Shown: positions 18,487 through 27,817 of the stretch, one piece after another
How the letters are laid out: the number at the start of each line of letters is the position of its first letter
How positions within the stretch are numbered: position 1 is the first letter of the stretch
Source: Bacillota bacterium
GTDB taxonomy: Bacteria > Bacillota > SHA-98 > UBA4971
Direction of reading: 5' to 3'
Length of the DNA stretch: 64,000 bases
Assembly: GCA_024653485.1 (NCBI GenBank)
Contig: JANLFY010000001.1
Location: 292,160 to 356,159 of the forward strand
Notes under the pieces: generated by a model
What the model was told of the DNA's origin: nothing
Seen by the model: the letters and a program-made list of their open reading frames with translations, nothing else
Databases searched by the model: none
Made by a program: the position numbers and the translations under genes

Positions 18487-19230
18487 ATGGATCTCAAGGA
18501 TTTCGTGCGCGTCCCCAGACTGGACAGCGCGAAACGAGTGTTGTGCGTCCAGCCGCATCCTGACGACAACGAGATCGGAGCGGGGGGCACCATAGCTTGG
18601 CTGACCGACCTCGGGGTCGAGGTCGTGTACCTCACGGTCACCGATGGGTGCATTGGCACGCAAGACCCGGGCGTCGACCCGGAGGCGCTGGCTGAGAGAC
18701 GTCGGGCTGAAGCCGAGCGGTCCGCGCGTCATCTGGGCGTATCCAGGCTAGTCTGGCTTGGATATCACGACGCGGACGTGCCGGAGGAGCGGGAGCTGAC
18801 AACGGCGATACTCGGCGTCATTCGGTCAGTGAGGCCGGACGTCGTCCTCGCGCCGGATCCATGGCTCGCGTACGAGGCCCACAGAGACCACCGCTTGACG
18901 GGGATGGCCACCGCGTCAGCCTGCATGTTTTCAGGCCTTCCCCACGCGACGTCAGAGCCACCCGCACCCCCTCATGAAGTGCCGGCGGTCGGGTTCTACT
19001 GCACGCCAAAGCCCAATACCTGGATAAACGTGGACAGGACGTGGGTCAAGAAGATGGAAGCCATGAACATGCACGAAAGCCAGTTCTCCGATGGGTGGAT
19101 GACCTTCTGTATGTACCTGGATATGAAAGCGCGAGAACTGGCTCGAGGGCGTGGGTTCGCCAGGGCCGAGGCCTTCAAGGTGGTCCCAACGCTCCTCTTG
19201 CACTTCAACGTGGACACGGAGGGATACTGA
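18487..19230 (+). CDS. PIG-L/LmbE-family N-acetylglucosaminyl deacetylase
   Basis: 247-residue zinc hydrolase of the PIG-L family, which removes acetyl from GlcNAc-containing substrates. Zinc and catalytic motif HPDDNEIGAGG is near residue 21, and the third ligand motif AHRDHRLTG is near residue 130. No signal peptide, so the enzyme is cytoplasmic. ATG 18487 lies just after a GGGGGTGATTCG site. The stop overlaps the next start (TGATG at 19228-19232), so it is translationally coupled to the GH4 gene. Relatives make bacillithiol or mycothiol precursors or deacetylate chitobiose in archaeal chitin pathways. Coupling to a glycosidase and importer favours a catabolic role here. Confidence 0.88.
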   Translation: MDLKDFVRVPRLDSAKRVLCVQPHPDDNEIGAGGTIAWLTDLGVEVVYLTVTDGCIGTQDPGVDPEALAERRRAEAERSARHLGVSRLVWLGYHDADVPEERELTTAILGVIRSVRPDVVLAPDPWLAYEAHRDHRLTGMATASACMFSGLPHATSEPPAPPHEVPAVGFYCTPKPNTWINVDRTWVKKMEAMNMHESQFSDGWMTFCMYLDMKARELARGRGFARAEAFKVVPTLLLHFNVDTEGY

Positions 19231-20681
19231 TGCCTGAGGGGCCCGCCCGCTCGGACGTCCTCAAGATAGCGGTCATCGGCGGAGGTTCCAGCTACACGCC
19301 TGAACTCGTGGACGGGCTGATTGGGAGGGCTGCTGAGCTTCCCGTAAGACACCTCGCGCTCGTGGACATCCCTGAGGGCGGAGAGAAGCTCGAGGTCGTC
19401 GCTGGCCTCGCGAGGAGGATGATCAAGCGGGCAGGGCTCGACATCGAGGTGACGGCGGGCTTCGATATCGAGAGCGCCATATCCGGGGCCAGCTTCGTCA
19501 TTACACAGTTCCGCGTCGGCGGCCTTGCGGCGCGTGCGCAGGATGAACGCATTCCGCTGAAGTACGGGATAGTCGGCCAAGAAACCACGGGCCCGGGAGG
19601 GTTCGCCAAAGCCCTTCGCACAATCCCGGTGGCCCTGAACGTTGCGCGTGCAATGGAGCGTCTCGCTCCTGACGCGTGGCTCATCAATTTCACCAATCCT
19701 TCCGGCATCGTGACGGAGGCTCTGACCCGCCACTGCAACATCCGGTGCATCGGGTTGTGCAACGTCCCCATCAACATGCAGAAGACGATCGCGGCGTGTC
19801 TCGGAGTGGATCCTCGTAGCGTCAAAGTGGAATTCGTGGGCCTGAACCATCTCAGTTGGGCGCGGAGGGTGGTCGTCAACGGTAGGGACGTAACGCGGGC
19901 GGTGCTCTCACACGATCTCGTGAGGAAGACGTTCGATCTGGAACGCATGCCGGGTCTGGCCAGGCCGGGGGGAGACATAACCCAAGCCCCCTTGGCAAGT
20001 GGGGGATGGGAAGACCGGAGGGACCGTGACCGGACGGTTTCTGAGGAGGCGGGGCATGCTCCCGGGCTGATCGATTCGCTCGGGATGATCCCTTCGTATT
20101 ACCTGCGCTACTACTATTTCCACGACGTAATCGTCGAAGACGAGATGGAGCAACTGAGGAAGGGATGCGGCACGCGAGCCGACCAAGTCATGGCCATCGA
20201 GAGGGAGCTCTTCAAGAGATTCGCGGATCCCAATCTCCATGAGAAGCCGGCTGAGCTCTCACAGCGTGGGGGCGCCTGGTATTCGGAGGCGGCTCTCGCG
20301 TGCGTCTCCGCCATCTACAATGACAAGGACGAAGTGCACGTGCTGAACGTGCCGTCCCAGGGGGCGATCCCCGACTTGCCCGAGGACGCAGTGGTCGAAG
20401 TCAACTGCCTCGTGAACGGGATGGGAGCTCGGCCCCTTGCCCAGGGTCCCTTGCCCTACGCGGTTCGGGGACTAGTCCAGCACGTCAAGGCTTACGAGAG
20501 GCTGACTGTGGAGGCAGCTGTGAAAGGCGATGTGGGGATGGCTTTCCTAGCTCTCCTCGCGCATCCCTTGGTGCCGAGCGCTTCGACTGCACGGGCGTTG
20601 CTTGCAGAGATCTTGTCGGCCAACGCGGGTTACCTGACGCAATTCGAGAAAAACCGTGCAGCGCAAGAAGGATTCTGCTAG
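19230..20681 (+). CDS. Glycoside hydrolase family 4 (6-phospho-beta-glucosidase/alpha-glucosidase type)
   Basis: 483-residue NAD+- and Mn2+-dependent glycosidase that works by oxidation-elimination. The Rossmann start is KIAVIGGGSSYTPELVDGL; the metal ligands are Cys in GLCNVPINMQ and His in EFVGLNHLSW. Conserved QFRVGG and INFTNPSGIVTEA are also present. The sequence is closest in pattern to the LicH/CelF 6-phospho-beta-glucosidase branch. No PTS genes are nearby, and the adjacent uptake system is an ABC importer, so the natural substrate may be unphosphorylated. It starts within the stop of the PIG-L gene, with GGAGGG upstream. Substrate and anomer cannot be read from sequence. Confidence 0.9.
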   Translation: MPEGPARSDVLKIAVIGGGSSYTPELVDGLIGRAAELPVRHLALVDIPEGGEKLEVVAGLARRMIKRAGLDIEVTAGFDIESAISGASFVITQFRVGGLAARAQDERIPLKYGIVGQETTGPGGFAKALRTIPVALNVARAMERLAPDAWLINFTNPSGIVTEALTRHCNIRCIGLCNVPINMQKTIAACLGVDPRSVKVEFVGLNHLSWARRVVVNGRDVTRAVLSHDLVRKTFDLERMPGLARPGGDITQAPLASGGWEDRRDRDRTVSEEAGHAPGLIDSLGMIPSYYLRYYYFHDVIVEDEMEQLRKGCGTRADQVMAIERELFKRFADPNLHEKPAELSQRGGAWYSEAALACVSAIYNDKDEVHVLNVPSQGAIPDLPEDAVVEVNCLVNGMGARPLAQGPLPYAVRGLVQHVKAYERLTVEAAVKGDVGMAFLALLAHPLVPSASTARALLAEILSANAGYLTQFEKNRAAQEGFC

Positions 20682-21016
20682 TTTGTGACGAAGCAATCAG
20701 TTGCGTCTCTATGACCAACTCGCTTCCAGGACGTCGCGCTGCGCCGTAGCCGGTGCCGACCGAGGAGATTCGTCCCGGCGCGCGGAGCGAAAGGAGGGGG
20801 TTGGCGGGGTCGGTCGGTTTTCGGAGCTGGTCGGTTTTCGCTGCCTTGCGACAACGGTTGAGTAGTGAGTAGGCAGTCACGATCATGAGCCACGTGCGTA
20901 CCGCCCCAGGCGGCGCTGGCGGAAACGTATGCCCACTCACTTTTGTTTTGCCGTGATTCGGCTGTGCCCGCGAAGCGAGGGACGCGAGGTTCAAGTCCGG
21001 CGAAGGAGGGATCCGG
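20682..21016. other. Gap between GH4 gene and the importer genes, with a direct repeat
   Basis: 335 bases without a protein-like ORF. It carries a 12-bp direct repeat (GGTCGGTTTTCG at 20812-20823 and 20829-20840). A T-arm-like GGTTCAAGTCC near 20990 does not belong to a foldable tRNA. AAGGAGGG close to the right end is the ribosome site of the next gene. A promoter here could uncouple importer expression from the enzymes, but I see no strong -35/-10 pair. Confidence 0.5.
20812..20840. repeat. 12-bp direct repeat, offset 17
   Basis: GGTCGGTTTTCG at 20812-20823 and 20829-20840, inside the gap upstream of the oligopeptide-type importer. Confidence 0.8.
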
Positions 21017-22009
21017 GTGTCCCCCGATGTCCTCTTGAAAGTAGACAACCTTCGTACTTACTTCACGTTCGATGAGGGAGTCGTGCGTGCGGTAGACGGG
21101 GTGTCTTTTGAGGTCAAGCGCAAGAAGGTGCTGGGCCTCGTGGGCGAAAGCGGCTGCGGAAAGAGCATCACGGCTCTGTCCATAATGCAGCTCGTCCCAC
21201 CTCCCAAGGGCAGGATTCATTCCGGAAGCATCCTTTACAACCGGTGCTCGGGTGGCGAGACGTTGGACATCGCCCGTCAGGATCCGCGGGGGCCGGTGAT
21301 GAGGTCCATACGTGGAAACGAGATAGCCATGATATTCCAGGAACCCATGACATCTCTCAACCCGGTATACACGATCGGGTTTCAGATCGTGGAGGCCATC
21401 ACCCTTCACAAGCGTGTCCCCAGAAAACAAGCGTGGAGCATGGCAGAGGACCTGCTGGCGAAGGTGGGAATTCCGAGCCCTGCCCAGAGGGTGCGCGAGT
21501 ACCCCCACCAGATGAGCGGCGGGATGAGGCAGAGGGCCATGATCGCCGTGGCTCTCTCATGCAACCCGACTCTGCTCATCGCAGACGAGCCTACCACCGC
21601 TCTCGACGTGACCATTCAGGCCCAGATCCTCGACTTGATGACGAGGCTTCAGGAGCAATTCGAGATGGCGATCATAATGATCACGCACAACCTCGGCGTT
21701 GTGAGCAAGATCTGCGATGAGGTCGCTGTCATGTATATGGGCAGGATCGTGGAGCGAGCCAAGACGCGTACGCTTTTCCACGAGCCAGCGCACCCATACA
21801 CGGTCGGGCTCTTGAACTCCATACCCAAGATGGGCCAACGCGGTCAGAGACTGGTGCCGATCGAGGGCGCTGTGCCGGACCCGTTCGCTTTGCCGGAGGG
21901 GTGTAGCTTTGGGCCTCGATGCCCGAGGTTCCGAGGGGTGTGTAAGGGAGATCCGCCCATCGTCGAGGTCGCCGAGGGGCATGAGGTGAGGTGCTGGCTC
22001 TATGCTTGA
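21017..22009 (+). CDS. Opp/Dpp-type ABC importer ATPase (OppD/DppD-like)
   Basis: 330-residue ATPase of an oligopeptide-family importer. Walker A is GESGCGKS, the signature is [12 protein letters not shown], Walker B is [12 protein letters not shown] and the switch is MITHN. The C-terminal oligopeptide domain has the four-Cys pattern GCSFGPRCP...GVC...RCW, which binds an Fe-S cluster in related DppD proteins. GTG 21017 has AAGGAGGG upstream. It pairs with the second ATPase (22047), the binding protein and two permeases, all in one direction. In this family the substrate can be peptides or oligosaccharides. Confidence 0.93.
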   Translation: MSPDVLLKVDNLRTYFTFDEGVVRAVDGVSFEVKRKKVLGLVGESGCGKSITALSIMQLVPPPKGRIHSGSILYNRCSGGETLDIARQDPRGPVMRSIRGNEIAMIFQEPMTSLNPVYTIGFQIVEAITLHKRVPRKQAWSMAEDLLAKVGIPSPAQRVREYPHQMSGGMRQRAMIAVALSCNPTLLIADEPTTALDVTIQAQILDLMTRLQEQFEMAIIMITHNLGVVSKICDEVAVMYMGRIVERAKTRTLFHEPAHPYTVGLLNSIPKMGQRGQRLVPIEGAVPDPFALPEGCSFGPRCPRFRGVCKGDPPIVEVAEGHEVRCWLYA

Positions 22010-22046
22010 CGCGTGCCAGAATGCGTCGGAGAACGCGGGGAGAGGA

Positions 22047-23144
22047 ATGGACAAGCCTAATACGGAGGCGGCAGCCGCACCGAGCGATCCCTCCAAGACC
22101 GGCGACGCGGGGCTCCTTCTGGAAGTCAAAGGCCTCAAGAAACACTTCCCCATCCTCGGCGGGGTGGTCCGGAAGCCCGTGGGCTGGGTAAAGGCCGTGG
22201 ACGGCGTCGACTTCTTCATAAGGAGAGGCGAGACGCTGGGCCTAGTGGGCGAATCGGGATGCGGAAAGACAACCACGGGAAAGTGCGTTCTCCACTTGGA
22301 AGAGCCCACCGCCGGGGAGATAAGGTTCAAGAGGGGCGACGCGTGGGTGCCCGTCAACCGCAAGACCATTCGCAGCCTCAGAAGGGAAATGCAGGTGATA
22401 TTCCAGGACCCATACTCGTCTTTGAGTCCAAAGATGAGGATAGCGGACATAATAGCCGAACCCCTGGAAGCCCAGGGGGTACGGAGCAGGTCCGAGAGGT
22501 ACGACCGCGTCGAGACTCTTCTGGCCGCGGTGGGGTTGGGGTCCCATCACATGAAGAGGTTTCCTCACGAGTTCAGCGGCGGACAGAGACAGAGGATAGG
22601 CATAGCCCGAGCCCTGGCTCTCAATCCGTCCCTCGTCATATGCGACGAACCGGTCTCAGCCCTGGATGTGTCGATCCAGGCCCAGGTGTTGAACCTCCTG
22701 GAAGAGCTGCAGGAGAGATTCGGGCTGACGTACCTGTTCATAGCGCACGATCTTTCGGTGGTCCAGCACATAAGCGACAGGGTGGCGGTGATGTACCTCG
22801 GAAAGATCGTGGAAACCGCCGACGTCTGCGAGCTATTCCAAAACCCGAAGCACCCGTACACAGAGGCTCTTTTCTCGGCGATACCCGTGCCCGATCCCGA
22901 TTTCCGGTACGAGCAGGTGATTCTCGAGGGGGACGTGCCAAGCCCCGCGAATCCGCCGTCAGGGTGTCGCTTTCACCCAAGGTGCCGTTTCAGAAGGGAC
23001 GTATGCTCCAGGGAGGAGCCGTCCCTCGAATCGGTGTCCGGCGACCATCTGGTCGCCTGCCATTTCGCTAGCGAGCTCGACCTGGCGGGCATTCCGCTTG
23101 GTGAAGGGGCGGCCTTGCGGTGCCGCGCCGGGTTTGGCGAGTAG
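22047..23144 (+). CDS. Opp/Dpp-type ABC importer ATPase (OppF/DppF-like)
   Basis: 365-residue second ATPase. Walker [11 protein letters not shown]-loop [10 protein letters not shown], signature [12 protein letters not shown], Walker [13 protein letters not shown], switch IAHD, and a C-terminal GCRFHPRC...VC...CHF cysteine pattern. ATG 22047 follows GGGGAGAGGA. An alternative ATG at 22002 overlaps the upstream gene by 8 nt but lacks a ribosome site and adds a non-conserved leader. It forms the ATPase heterodimer with the product of 21017-22009. Confidence 0.93.
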   Translation: MDKPNTEAAAAPSDPSKTGDAGLLLEVKGLKKHFPILGGVVRKPVGWVKAVDGVDFFIRRGETLGLVGESGCGKTTTGKCVLHLEEPTAGEIRFKRGDAWVPVNRKTIRSLRREMQVIFQDPYSSLSPKMRIADIIAEPLEAQGVRSRSERYDRVETLLAAVGLGSHHMKRFPHEFSGGQRQRIGIARALALNPSLVICDEPVSALDVSIQAQVLNLLEELQERFGLTYLFIAHDLSVVQHISDRVAVMYLGKIVETADVCELFQNPKHPYTEALFSAIPVPDPDFRYEQVILEGDVPSPANPPSGCRFHPRCRFRRDVCSREEPSLESVSGDHLVACHFASELDLAGIPLGEGAALRCRAGFGE

Positions 23145-23180
23145 GTCCTAAAGGACGAAGAAGGAGGCAAAAAGAGGAGT

Positions 23181-25013
23181 ATGAAAGGCAGGCATCTCGT
23201 TGCGATCATTGCGGCGGTGATGGTGCTCGCGCTCGGGCCCGCCGGGTTCGCGCAGACGACGAACCCCGATACTTTCGTGTTCGTCGCGTTCGGCGAGCCG
23301 GACTCGCTCGATCCGGCGTACGCGTACGACACGGCGAGCGGCGAGGTCATTCACCAGTGCTACGACAACTTGGTGGCGTACGAGAAGGGCAGCGTCGAGA
23401 GGATGGTGCCCGCGCTCGCGACCAAGGTCCCGACCGTGGCAAACGGACTCATCTCAAAGGACGGGCGGACGGTCAAGTTCCCCATCCGGACTGGCGTGAA
23501 ATTCCACGACGGCTCCGTGTTGACCCCGGAGGACGTGGAGTACACCTTCGAGCGGGCGATGCTTTCCGATCCCGCCGGTGGCCCCGTATGGATGTTCTTT
23601 GAGCCCCTTTTCGGCGTGCAGACGCTGAAAGACCTCGCGTGCAAGGTGGCCGGACTGGACAAGATCGACGACATGACCAAGCTCGACCCGGCTGTCCTCC
23701 GCAAGGTGTACGACGCGGTCGACAAGTCCGTCGAAGTCGAGGGAGGCAACGTGGTCTTCCACCTCGCCTCCTCGTACCCGCCATTCCTGCAGATACTCGC
23801 CAAGGGCGCGAGCTGGGGAGCGATCCTGAGCAAGAAGTGGATGACCACCCATGGTGCGTGGGACGGAAAGCCCGACACCTGGATCAAGTGGTATGATCCC
23901 CCCAAGGAAGAAATGGCCCTGTACGACGTGGCCATGGGCACCGGCCCGTTCAAGCTGACGAAGTGGGACAAGAGCGGCGGTCAGATCATCTTCGAGCGGT
24001 TCGATGGCTACTGGCGCGGTCCCGCCAAGCTGAAAACGGCGTTCATCAAGTACATCGACGAGTACAACACGAGGAAGCTGATGCTTCAGACGGGTGAAGC
24101 GGACGCCATCATGATATCGCCTATGTACCTGGACCAGGTGAAGGCCATCCCTGGCGCTGTGGTTCAGGAGCATCTTCCCGCCATCACCAACACGGCGCTC
24201 CTCTTCAACTACACGATACCCGTGAAGGGGAACGAGGACATCGTGGGCAGCGGCAAGCTGGACGGCAAGGGCGTTCCGTCCAATTTCTTCAACGACGTCC
24301 ACGTAAGGCGCGCCTTCAACTACGCGTTCGACTATGACGCGTACATCAATGAAGTGGCGTTGGGTCAGGGCTCCAAGCCTCACGGGCCCATCCCCGCGAT
24401 CCTTCCCTATTGCGACAAGTCCCAGGAGTGGTACGGTCACGACCTGAAGAAGGCTGCCGACGAGTTCAAGGCAGCTTTCGGAGGCGAGCTCTGGAAGAAA
24501 GGCTTCCAGCTCTCCATCCTTTACAACACGGGCAACGACAACCGTAAGACCGCAGCGGAGATACTCGAGGCCAATATCGAGAGGATAAACCCGAAGTTCA
24601 AGATAGAGGTACAGGGCGTGCAGTGGGCCACCTACCTCGACAAGCTGCGCGCATCTGCCCTGCCTGTGTTCTTCATGGGCTGGCACATGGACTTCCCTGA
24701 CGCCCACAACTTCGTGTTCCCTTACATGCATTCTGCTGGGGCGTTTGCCGGGTACTGCGGTGCGGACATGATCAAGCTGGCGAAGCAGGAGTTCGACGAC
24801 CTCATCGCCAAGGGCATAAGCACCACGGATCCCGCCGCGCGGGCCAAGGTGTACGAGGCGCTGCAGAAGAAGGCGTACGCCCAGGCGATCGCGCTGTTCT
24901 ACGTCGACGCCCAGGACCAAAGGGTATACAGAGACTGGGTGAAAGGCTACGTGTTCAACCCGGCGTACAGCGCGAACTACGACTTCTACGAAGTCTGGAA
25001 GGAAGTCAAGTAG
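23181..25013 (+). CDS. Family 5 extracellular solute-binding protein of the Opp/Dpp-type importer
   Basis: 610-residue exported binding protein (SBP_bac_5 fold). Signal peptide at residues 1-25 (MKGRHLVAIIAAVMVLALGPAGFAQ), with probable SPase I cleavage and no lipobox. Family signature region is TVKFPIRTGVKFHDGSVLTPEDVEYTFERAM. Start ATG 23181 follows GAGGAGT. Most of this family bind peptides, but members in thermophilic Bacillota and Thermotogae bind oligosaccharides. The neighbouring GH4 and PIG-L genes make a glycan ligand plausible. A strong hairpin follows the gene. Confidence 0.92.
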   Translation: MKGRHLVAIIAAVMVLALGPAGFAQTTNPDTFVFVAFGEPDSLDPAYAYDTASGEVIHQCYDNLVAYEKGSVERMVPALATKVPTVANGLISKDGRTVKFPIRTGVKFHDGSVLTPEDVEYTFERAMLSDPAGGPVWMFFEPLFGVQTLKDLACKVAGLDKIDDMTKLDPAVLRKVYDAVDKSVEVEGGNVVFHLASSYPPFLQILAKGASWGAILSKKWMTTHGAWDGKPDTWIKWYDPPKEEMALYDVAMGTGPFKLTKWDKSGGQIIFERFDGYWRGPAKLKTAFIKYIDEYNTRKLMLQTGEADAIMISPMYLDQVKAIPGAVVQEHLPAITNTALLFNYTIPVKGNEDIVGSGKLDGKGVPSNFFNDVHVRRAFNYAFDYDAYINEVALGQGSKPHGPIPAILPYCDKSQEWYGHDLKKAADEFKAAFGGELWKKGFQLSILYNTGNDNRKTAAEILEANIERINPKFKIEVQGVQWATYLDKLRASALPVFFMGWHMDFPDAHNFVFPYMHSAGAFAGYCGADMIKLAKQEFDDLIAKGISTTDPAARAKVYEALQKKAYAQAIALFYVDAQDQRVYRDWVKGYVFNPAYSANYDFYEVWKEVK

Positions 25014-25081
25014 GGGTCGCCTGAGGTCCGCCAAACGTCGGCGGCGCTCAGCGGGCGTCACGAAGAGAGGACGAAAGCTGG

Positions 25082-25122
25082 GCCCGGGAGCGGGAGACCC
25101 TGGAGGCTTCCCGCTCCCGGGC
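25082..25122 (+). terminator. Perfect 14-bp GC hairpin after the binding-protein gene
   Basis: Arms 25082-25095 (GCCCGGGAGCGGGA) and 25109-25122 (its exact complement), with a 13-nt loop. It lies about 70 nt after the binding-protein stop and about 165 nt before the permease. No T tract follows, so partial termination or protection of the upstream mRNA 3' end is more likely than full termination. Confidence 0.65.
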
Positions 25123-25286
25123 GCGTGCCCAGGGCAGACGCGCGCCTGGGAGCGGGGCGGAGCCGGTCTCGTGATCCAAAGGCCGCAGGCAGGTGCGCGG
25201 GGAGAGGTCTTCTCTCAGGCGCCGAGCGGCGTGGGACGTGCTGACGCCCGCGAATCGGGCAATTTCGGGTTAAGGGGCATACGCTC

Positions 25287-26318
25287 ATGCTGACGTACAT
25301 AGCCAGAAGGCTCTTGTTCCTTCCGCTGGTTCTCTTGGGGGTCACGGTTTTCATATTCGTCGCGATGTCGTTCCTGTCCCCGTACCAGCTGGTGAGCTCG
25401 TACATCAAGTCTCCGGAGGAACTCAAGAACCAAAGCCTTGACGACCTCGTCAAGAAGTACAGGCTGGACGATCCCGCCTACGTGAAGTACTTTCGGTGGC
25501 TTGGCAACGTCCTGCGAGGCAACCTGGGTTACTCGCGCTCCGCGAACATGTACGTTGCGGAAGCCATAAAAGCCAGGTTCCCGGCGACCCTTGAGCTCAC
25601 GCTTTTCGCCATCATTCCGGTGGTGCTTGGGGGAATCTGGCTGGGTTCTCTTGCGGCGATGCACCACAACAAACCCATCGATCACGTGACGCGCGTTTTC
25701 GCCATCATTGGTTGGTCCTTGCCGTCTTTCGTGTTCGGCATCGTGTTGTTAATGTACTTCTATGGAGTGCTCGGATGGTTCCCGCCAGGCCGGCTCTCCA
25801 CATGGGCCGACCAGATAGTCCTCAGCAGCTCTTTTGTAAGGTACACGGGTATGAACACCGTGGACGCGATCCTCAACGGTGAGTGGCGTGTATTCTGGGA
25901 CGCGGTAAGGCACCTCGTGGCTCCCACCATCAGCCTGTCGTATCTGTGGTGGGCGTTCATCCTGAGGATCACCAGATCGAGCATGCTCGACGTGTTCAAC
26001 AAGGACTATGTGCGGACGGCGCGGGCGAAGGGTCTCGCGGAGAACCTCGTCATCAGGCGGCACGTTCGGCGGAACGCTCTGATTCCCGTGGCGACGGTCG
26101 CGGGCCTCATGGTCCTCGGAATGCTCGGCGGACTCACCATAACTGAGACGGTTTTCGACTACAAGGGCCTCGGGCTCCTCACCGCTACCGCTGCGCAGCA
26201 GCTGGATTACACCTGCGTGGTGGGAACGACCCTCTTTTACGGGCTCATACTCGTGGTGATCAACCTTGTAGTGGACATCATGTACGCCATCATAGACCCG
26301 AGAGTGAGATTGGAGTGA
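25287..26318 (+). CDS. ABC importer permease (DppB/OppB-like)
   Basis: 343-residue inner-membrane permease with six predicted helices. The N-terminal helix is ARRLLFLPLVLLGVTVFIFVAMSF. The ABC-facing EAA loop is RTARAKGLAENLVIRRHVRRNALIPV. C-terminal GLLTATAAQQLDYTCVVGTTLFYGL is typical of the family. It forms a heterodimeric channel with the next gene product, which starts 10 nt after the stop. The gap to the binding-protein gene is the longest in the block and carries the hairpin at 25082-25122. Confidence 0.92.
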   Translation: MLTYIARRLLFLPLVLLGVTVFIFVAMSFLSPYQLVSSYIKSPEELKNQSLDDLVKKYRLDDPAYVKYFRWLGNVLRGNLGYSRSANMYVAEAIKARFPATLELTLFAIIPVVLGGIWLGSLAAMHHNKPIDHVTRVFAIIGWSLPSFVFGIVLLMYFYGVLGWFPPGRLSTWADQIVLSSSFVRYTGMNTVDAILNGEWRVFWDAVRHLVAPTISLSYLWWAFILRITRSSMLDVFNKDYVRTARAKGLAENLVIRRHVRRNALIPVATVAGLMVLGMLGGLTITETVFDYKGLGLLTATAAQQLDYTCVVGTTLFYGLILVVINLVVDIMYAIIDPRVRLE

Positions 26319-26328
26319 CCTCGTCGTC

Positions 26329-27198
26329 ATGGTCAAGAAGCTCGTGCGAAACCCCCTGTCAATGCTGGGGCTTATGCTGCTGACCGGTTTCGTCGTCGTC
26401 GCGGTGGCGGCGCCGTGGATCGCGCCTACGCCGGAGCGATATAGAGACGAGCCGTACCGGATTCCGAGGTACGGCTGGGGGTCCACACCCACGCCTCCAT
26501 CAAAGGAACATCCCATGGGGCTGACCCAAGGTCAGTACGACATCTTCTACGGGGTGGTCTGGGGTACTAGGACCGCGTTCCGCGTCGGCATCATCGTGGT
26601 GGGTGCGAGCTGCGCCGTAGGCATCGTGGTGGGCGCTGTGTCGGCGTACATAGGAGGGCGGACGGACGAGATCATCATGAGGGTTGTGGACATATTCCTC
26701 AGCTTCCCGTTCCTCATCGCTGCGGTGGTCATCACGTGCGTGTTGGGCAAGGGGCTCGATAAAGTGATGATCGCCATGATATGCTTCTGGTGGATGGGGT
26801 ACGCAAGGCTCCTGAGAGGCAGCATTCTCCAGGTGAAGGAGGAGGAATACGTACTGGCCGCGAGAGCCGCGGGCGTGAGCCACGCGAAGATCATCATGAG
26901 GCACCTACTGCCCAATACCATCTTTCCGGTGCTGATCAGCGCATCGATGGACCTCGGGTCGGTGGTCGTGACCGCGGCCGGCTTGAGTTTCCTCGGTCTT
27001 GGTGCCCCGGAGGGGTACGCTGACTGGGGCCAGATGATAAGTTTCTCGCGAAACTGGCTCCTCGGCGCACCTGGGGAACCGCTGAAGTACTGGTATACCG
27101 TGCTCTATCCCGGAATGGCCATCGTTCTGTTCGTGCTGGCGTGGAACCTCATTGGCGACGCGTTCAGGGACATACTGGACCCCAAGATACAAGCCTGA
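26329..27198 (+). CDS. ABC importer permease (DppC/OppC-like)
   Basis: 289-residue permease with a single N-terminal helix, an extracytoplasmic segment (residues ~30-75), then five helices (binding-protein-dependent transport domain). The EAA loop is LAARAAGVSHAKIIMRHLLPNTIFPV, and the following GLSFLGLGAPEGYADWGQMIS is characteristic of OppC/DppC. It ends the co-directional importer block. A tandem 11-nt duplication follows at 27207-27228, and the next gene is on the opposite strand. Confidence 0.92.
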   Translation: MVKKLVRNPLSMLGLMLLTGFVVVAVAAPWIAPTPERYRDEPYRIPRYGWGSTPTPPSKEHPMGLTQGQYDIFYGVVWGTRTAFRVGIIVVGASCAVGIVVGAVSAYIGGRTDEIIMRVVDIFLSFPFLIAAVVITCVLGKGLDKVMIAMICFWWMGYARLLRGSILQVKEEEYVLAARAAGVSHAKIIMRHLLPNTIFPVLISASMDLGSVVVTAAGLSFLGLGAPEGYADWGQMISFSRNWLLGAPGEPLKYWYTVLYPGMAIVLFVLAWNLIGDAFRDILDPKIQA

Positions 27199-27206
27199 GG
27201 GCCTCA

Positions 27207-27228
27207 GAGCCGTCAAGGAGCCGTCAAG
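27207..27228. repeat. 11-nt tandem duplication
   Basis: GAGCCGTCAAG is repeated twice without a gap (27207-27217, 27218-27228), between the convergent permease and lectin-like genes. Confidence 0.8.
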
Positions 27229-27817
27229 GAAACGGGTCGGGTGGGGCATCTTGACTCTGGCCTCGGAGATGGCCTGCAGTGCTGCCTTGTGCTGCGGCCG
27301 ATGGGGCCGGCGGACGCTCGAGCGCTATGGCGAGCCACCTGACGGAGAAGGTCCTGCGACTTCCCGCGAAATGCTTGAGACGTATGGTGAACGTGCCGTT
27401 GTATGGCTTTCGCACCATGGCCGACAGATGGACCGGCACTTCCGTGGGAGGGCCCCCCGACTCGGCGCGACTGTCAATGGACTCGTAGTACTCGAACTCC
27501 TGCAGATCGATTCCCAGCACGATCGCCACGGGAACTTGGCCTAGGCCGTGGTTCACCACCGTGTGGACGGCCTCACGGGAGGGCGCGGTGACAGTCACCG
27601 TTCCGGCTGCCATGAGCGCTCCGTCGTTGTGCCACACGGCGACTCCATACGCGTGATCCGGCTCTGTGGTGGAGGGGCGGCTTACCAAGCGAATGAGCGA
27701 GATCATGGCCAGGCCGAAGCAAAGAGCGACGCATCCGACCCCCAGATAGCCCCTTATGACCGTTCGCAGGAGCTGTGCCCGGACGGCCACCTTCGTGTCC
27801 CTCTCGCACGCCTTCAC
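27224..27817 (-). CDS. Membrane-anchored protein with H-type-lectin-like domain (putative)
   Basis: 197-residue protein with one N-terminal helix (GYLGVGCVALCFGLAMISLIRLV) and an outside domain. Residues ~85-165 read HTVVNHGLGQVPVAIVLGID...GTFTIRLKHF...FSVRWLAIALE. That order of elements resembles the H-type lectin/phage-tail-fibre domain (P-x-V-x-V strand, F-T-I-x-L strand, V-x-W-x-A end). A Pro/Gln-rich C-terminus follows. The resemblance is by eye only. It could equally be a family-specific protein of unknown fold. Monocistronic and convergent with the importer block. Confidence 0.6.
   Translation of the reverse strand: MKACERDTKVAVRAQLLRTVIRGYLGVGCVALCFGLAMISLIRLVSRPSTTEPDHAYGVAVWHNDGALMAAGTVTVTAPSREAVHTVVNHGLGQVPVAIVLGIDLQEFEYYESIDSRAESGGPPTEVPVHLSAMVRKPYNGTFTIRLKHFAGSRRTFSVRWLAIALERPPAPSAAAQGSTAGHLRGQSQDAPPDPFP

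Noticed and set aside
20940-21010. tRNA-like T arm (GGTTCAAGTCC) near 20990
   Set aside because: The flanking bases do not pair into a T stem, and there is no matching acceptor or anticodon stem upstream.
23454-25061. 535-codon minus-strand frame opposite the binding-protein gene
   Set aside because: Antisense frame made long by high GC; the plus strand encodes a clear family 5 binding protein with signal peptide.
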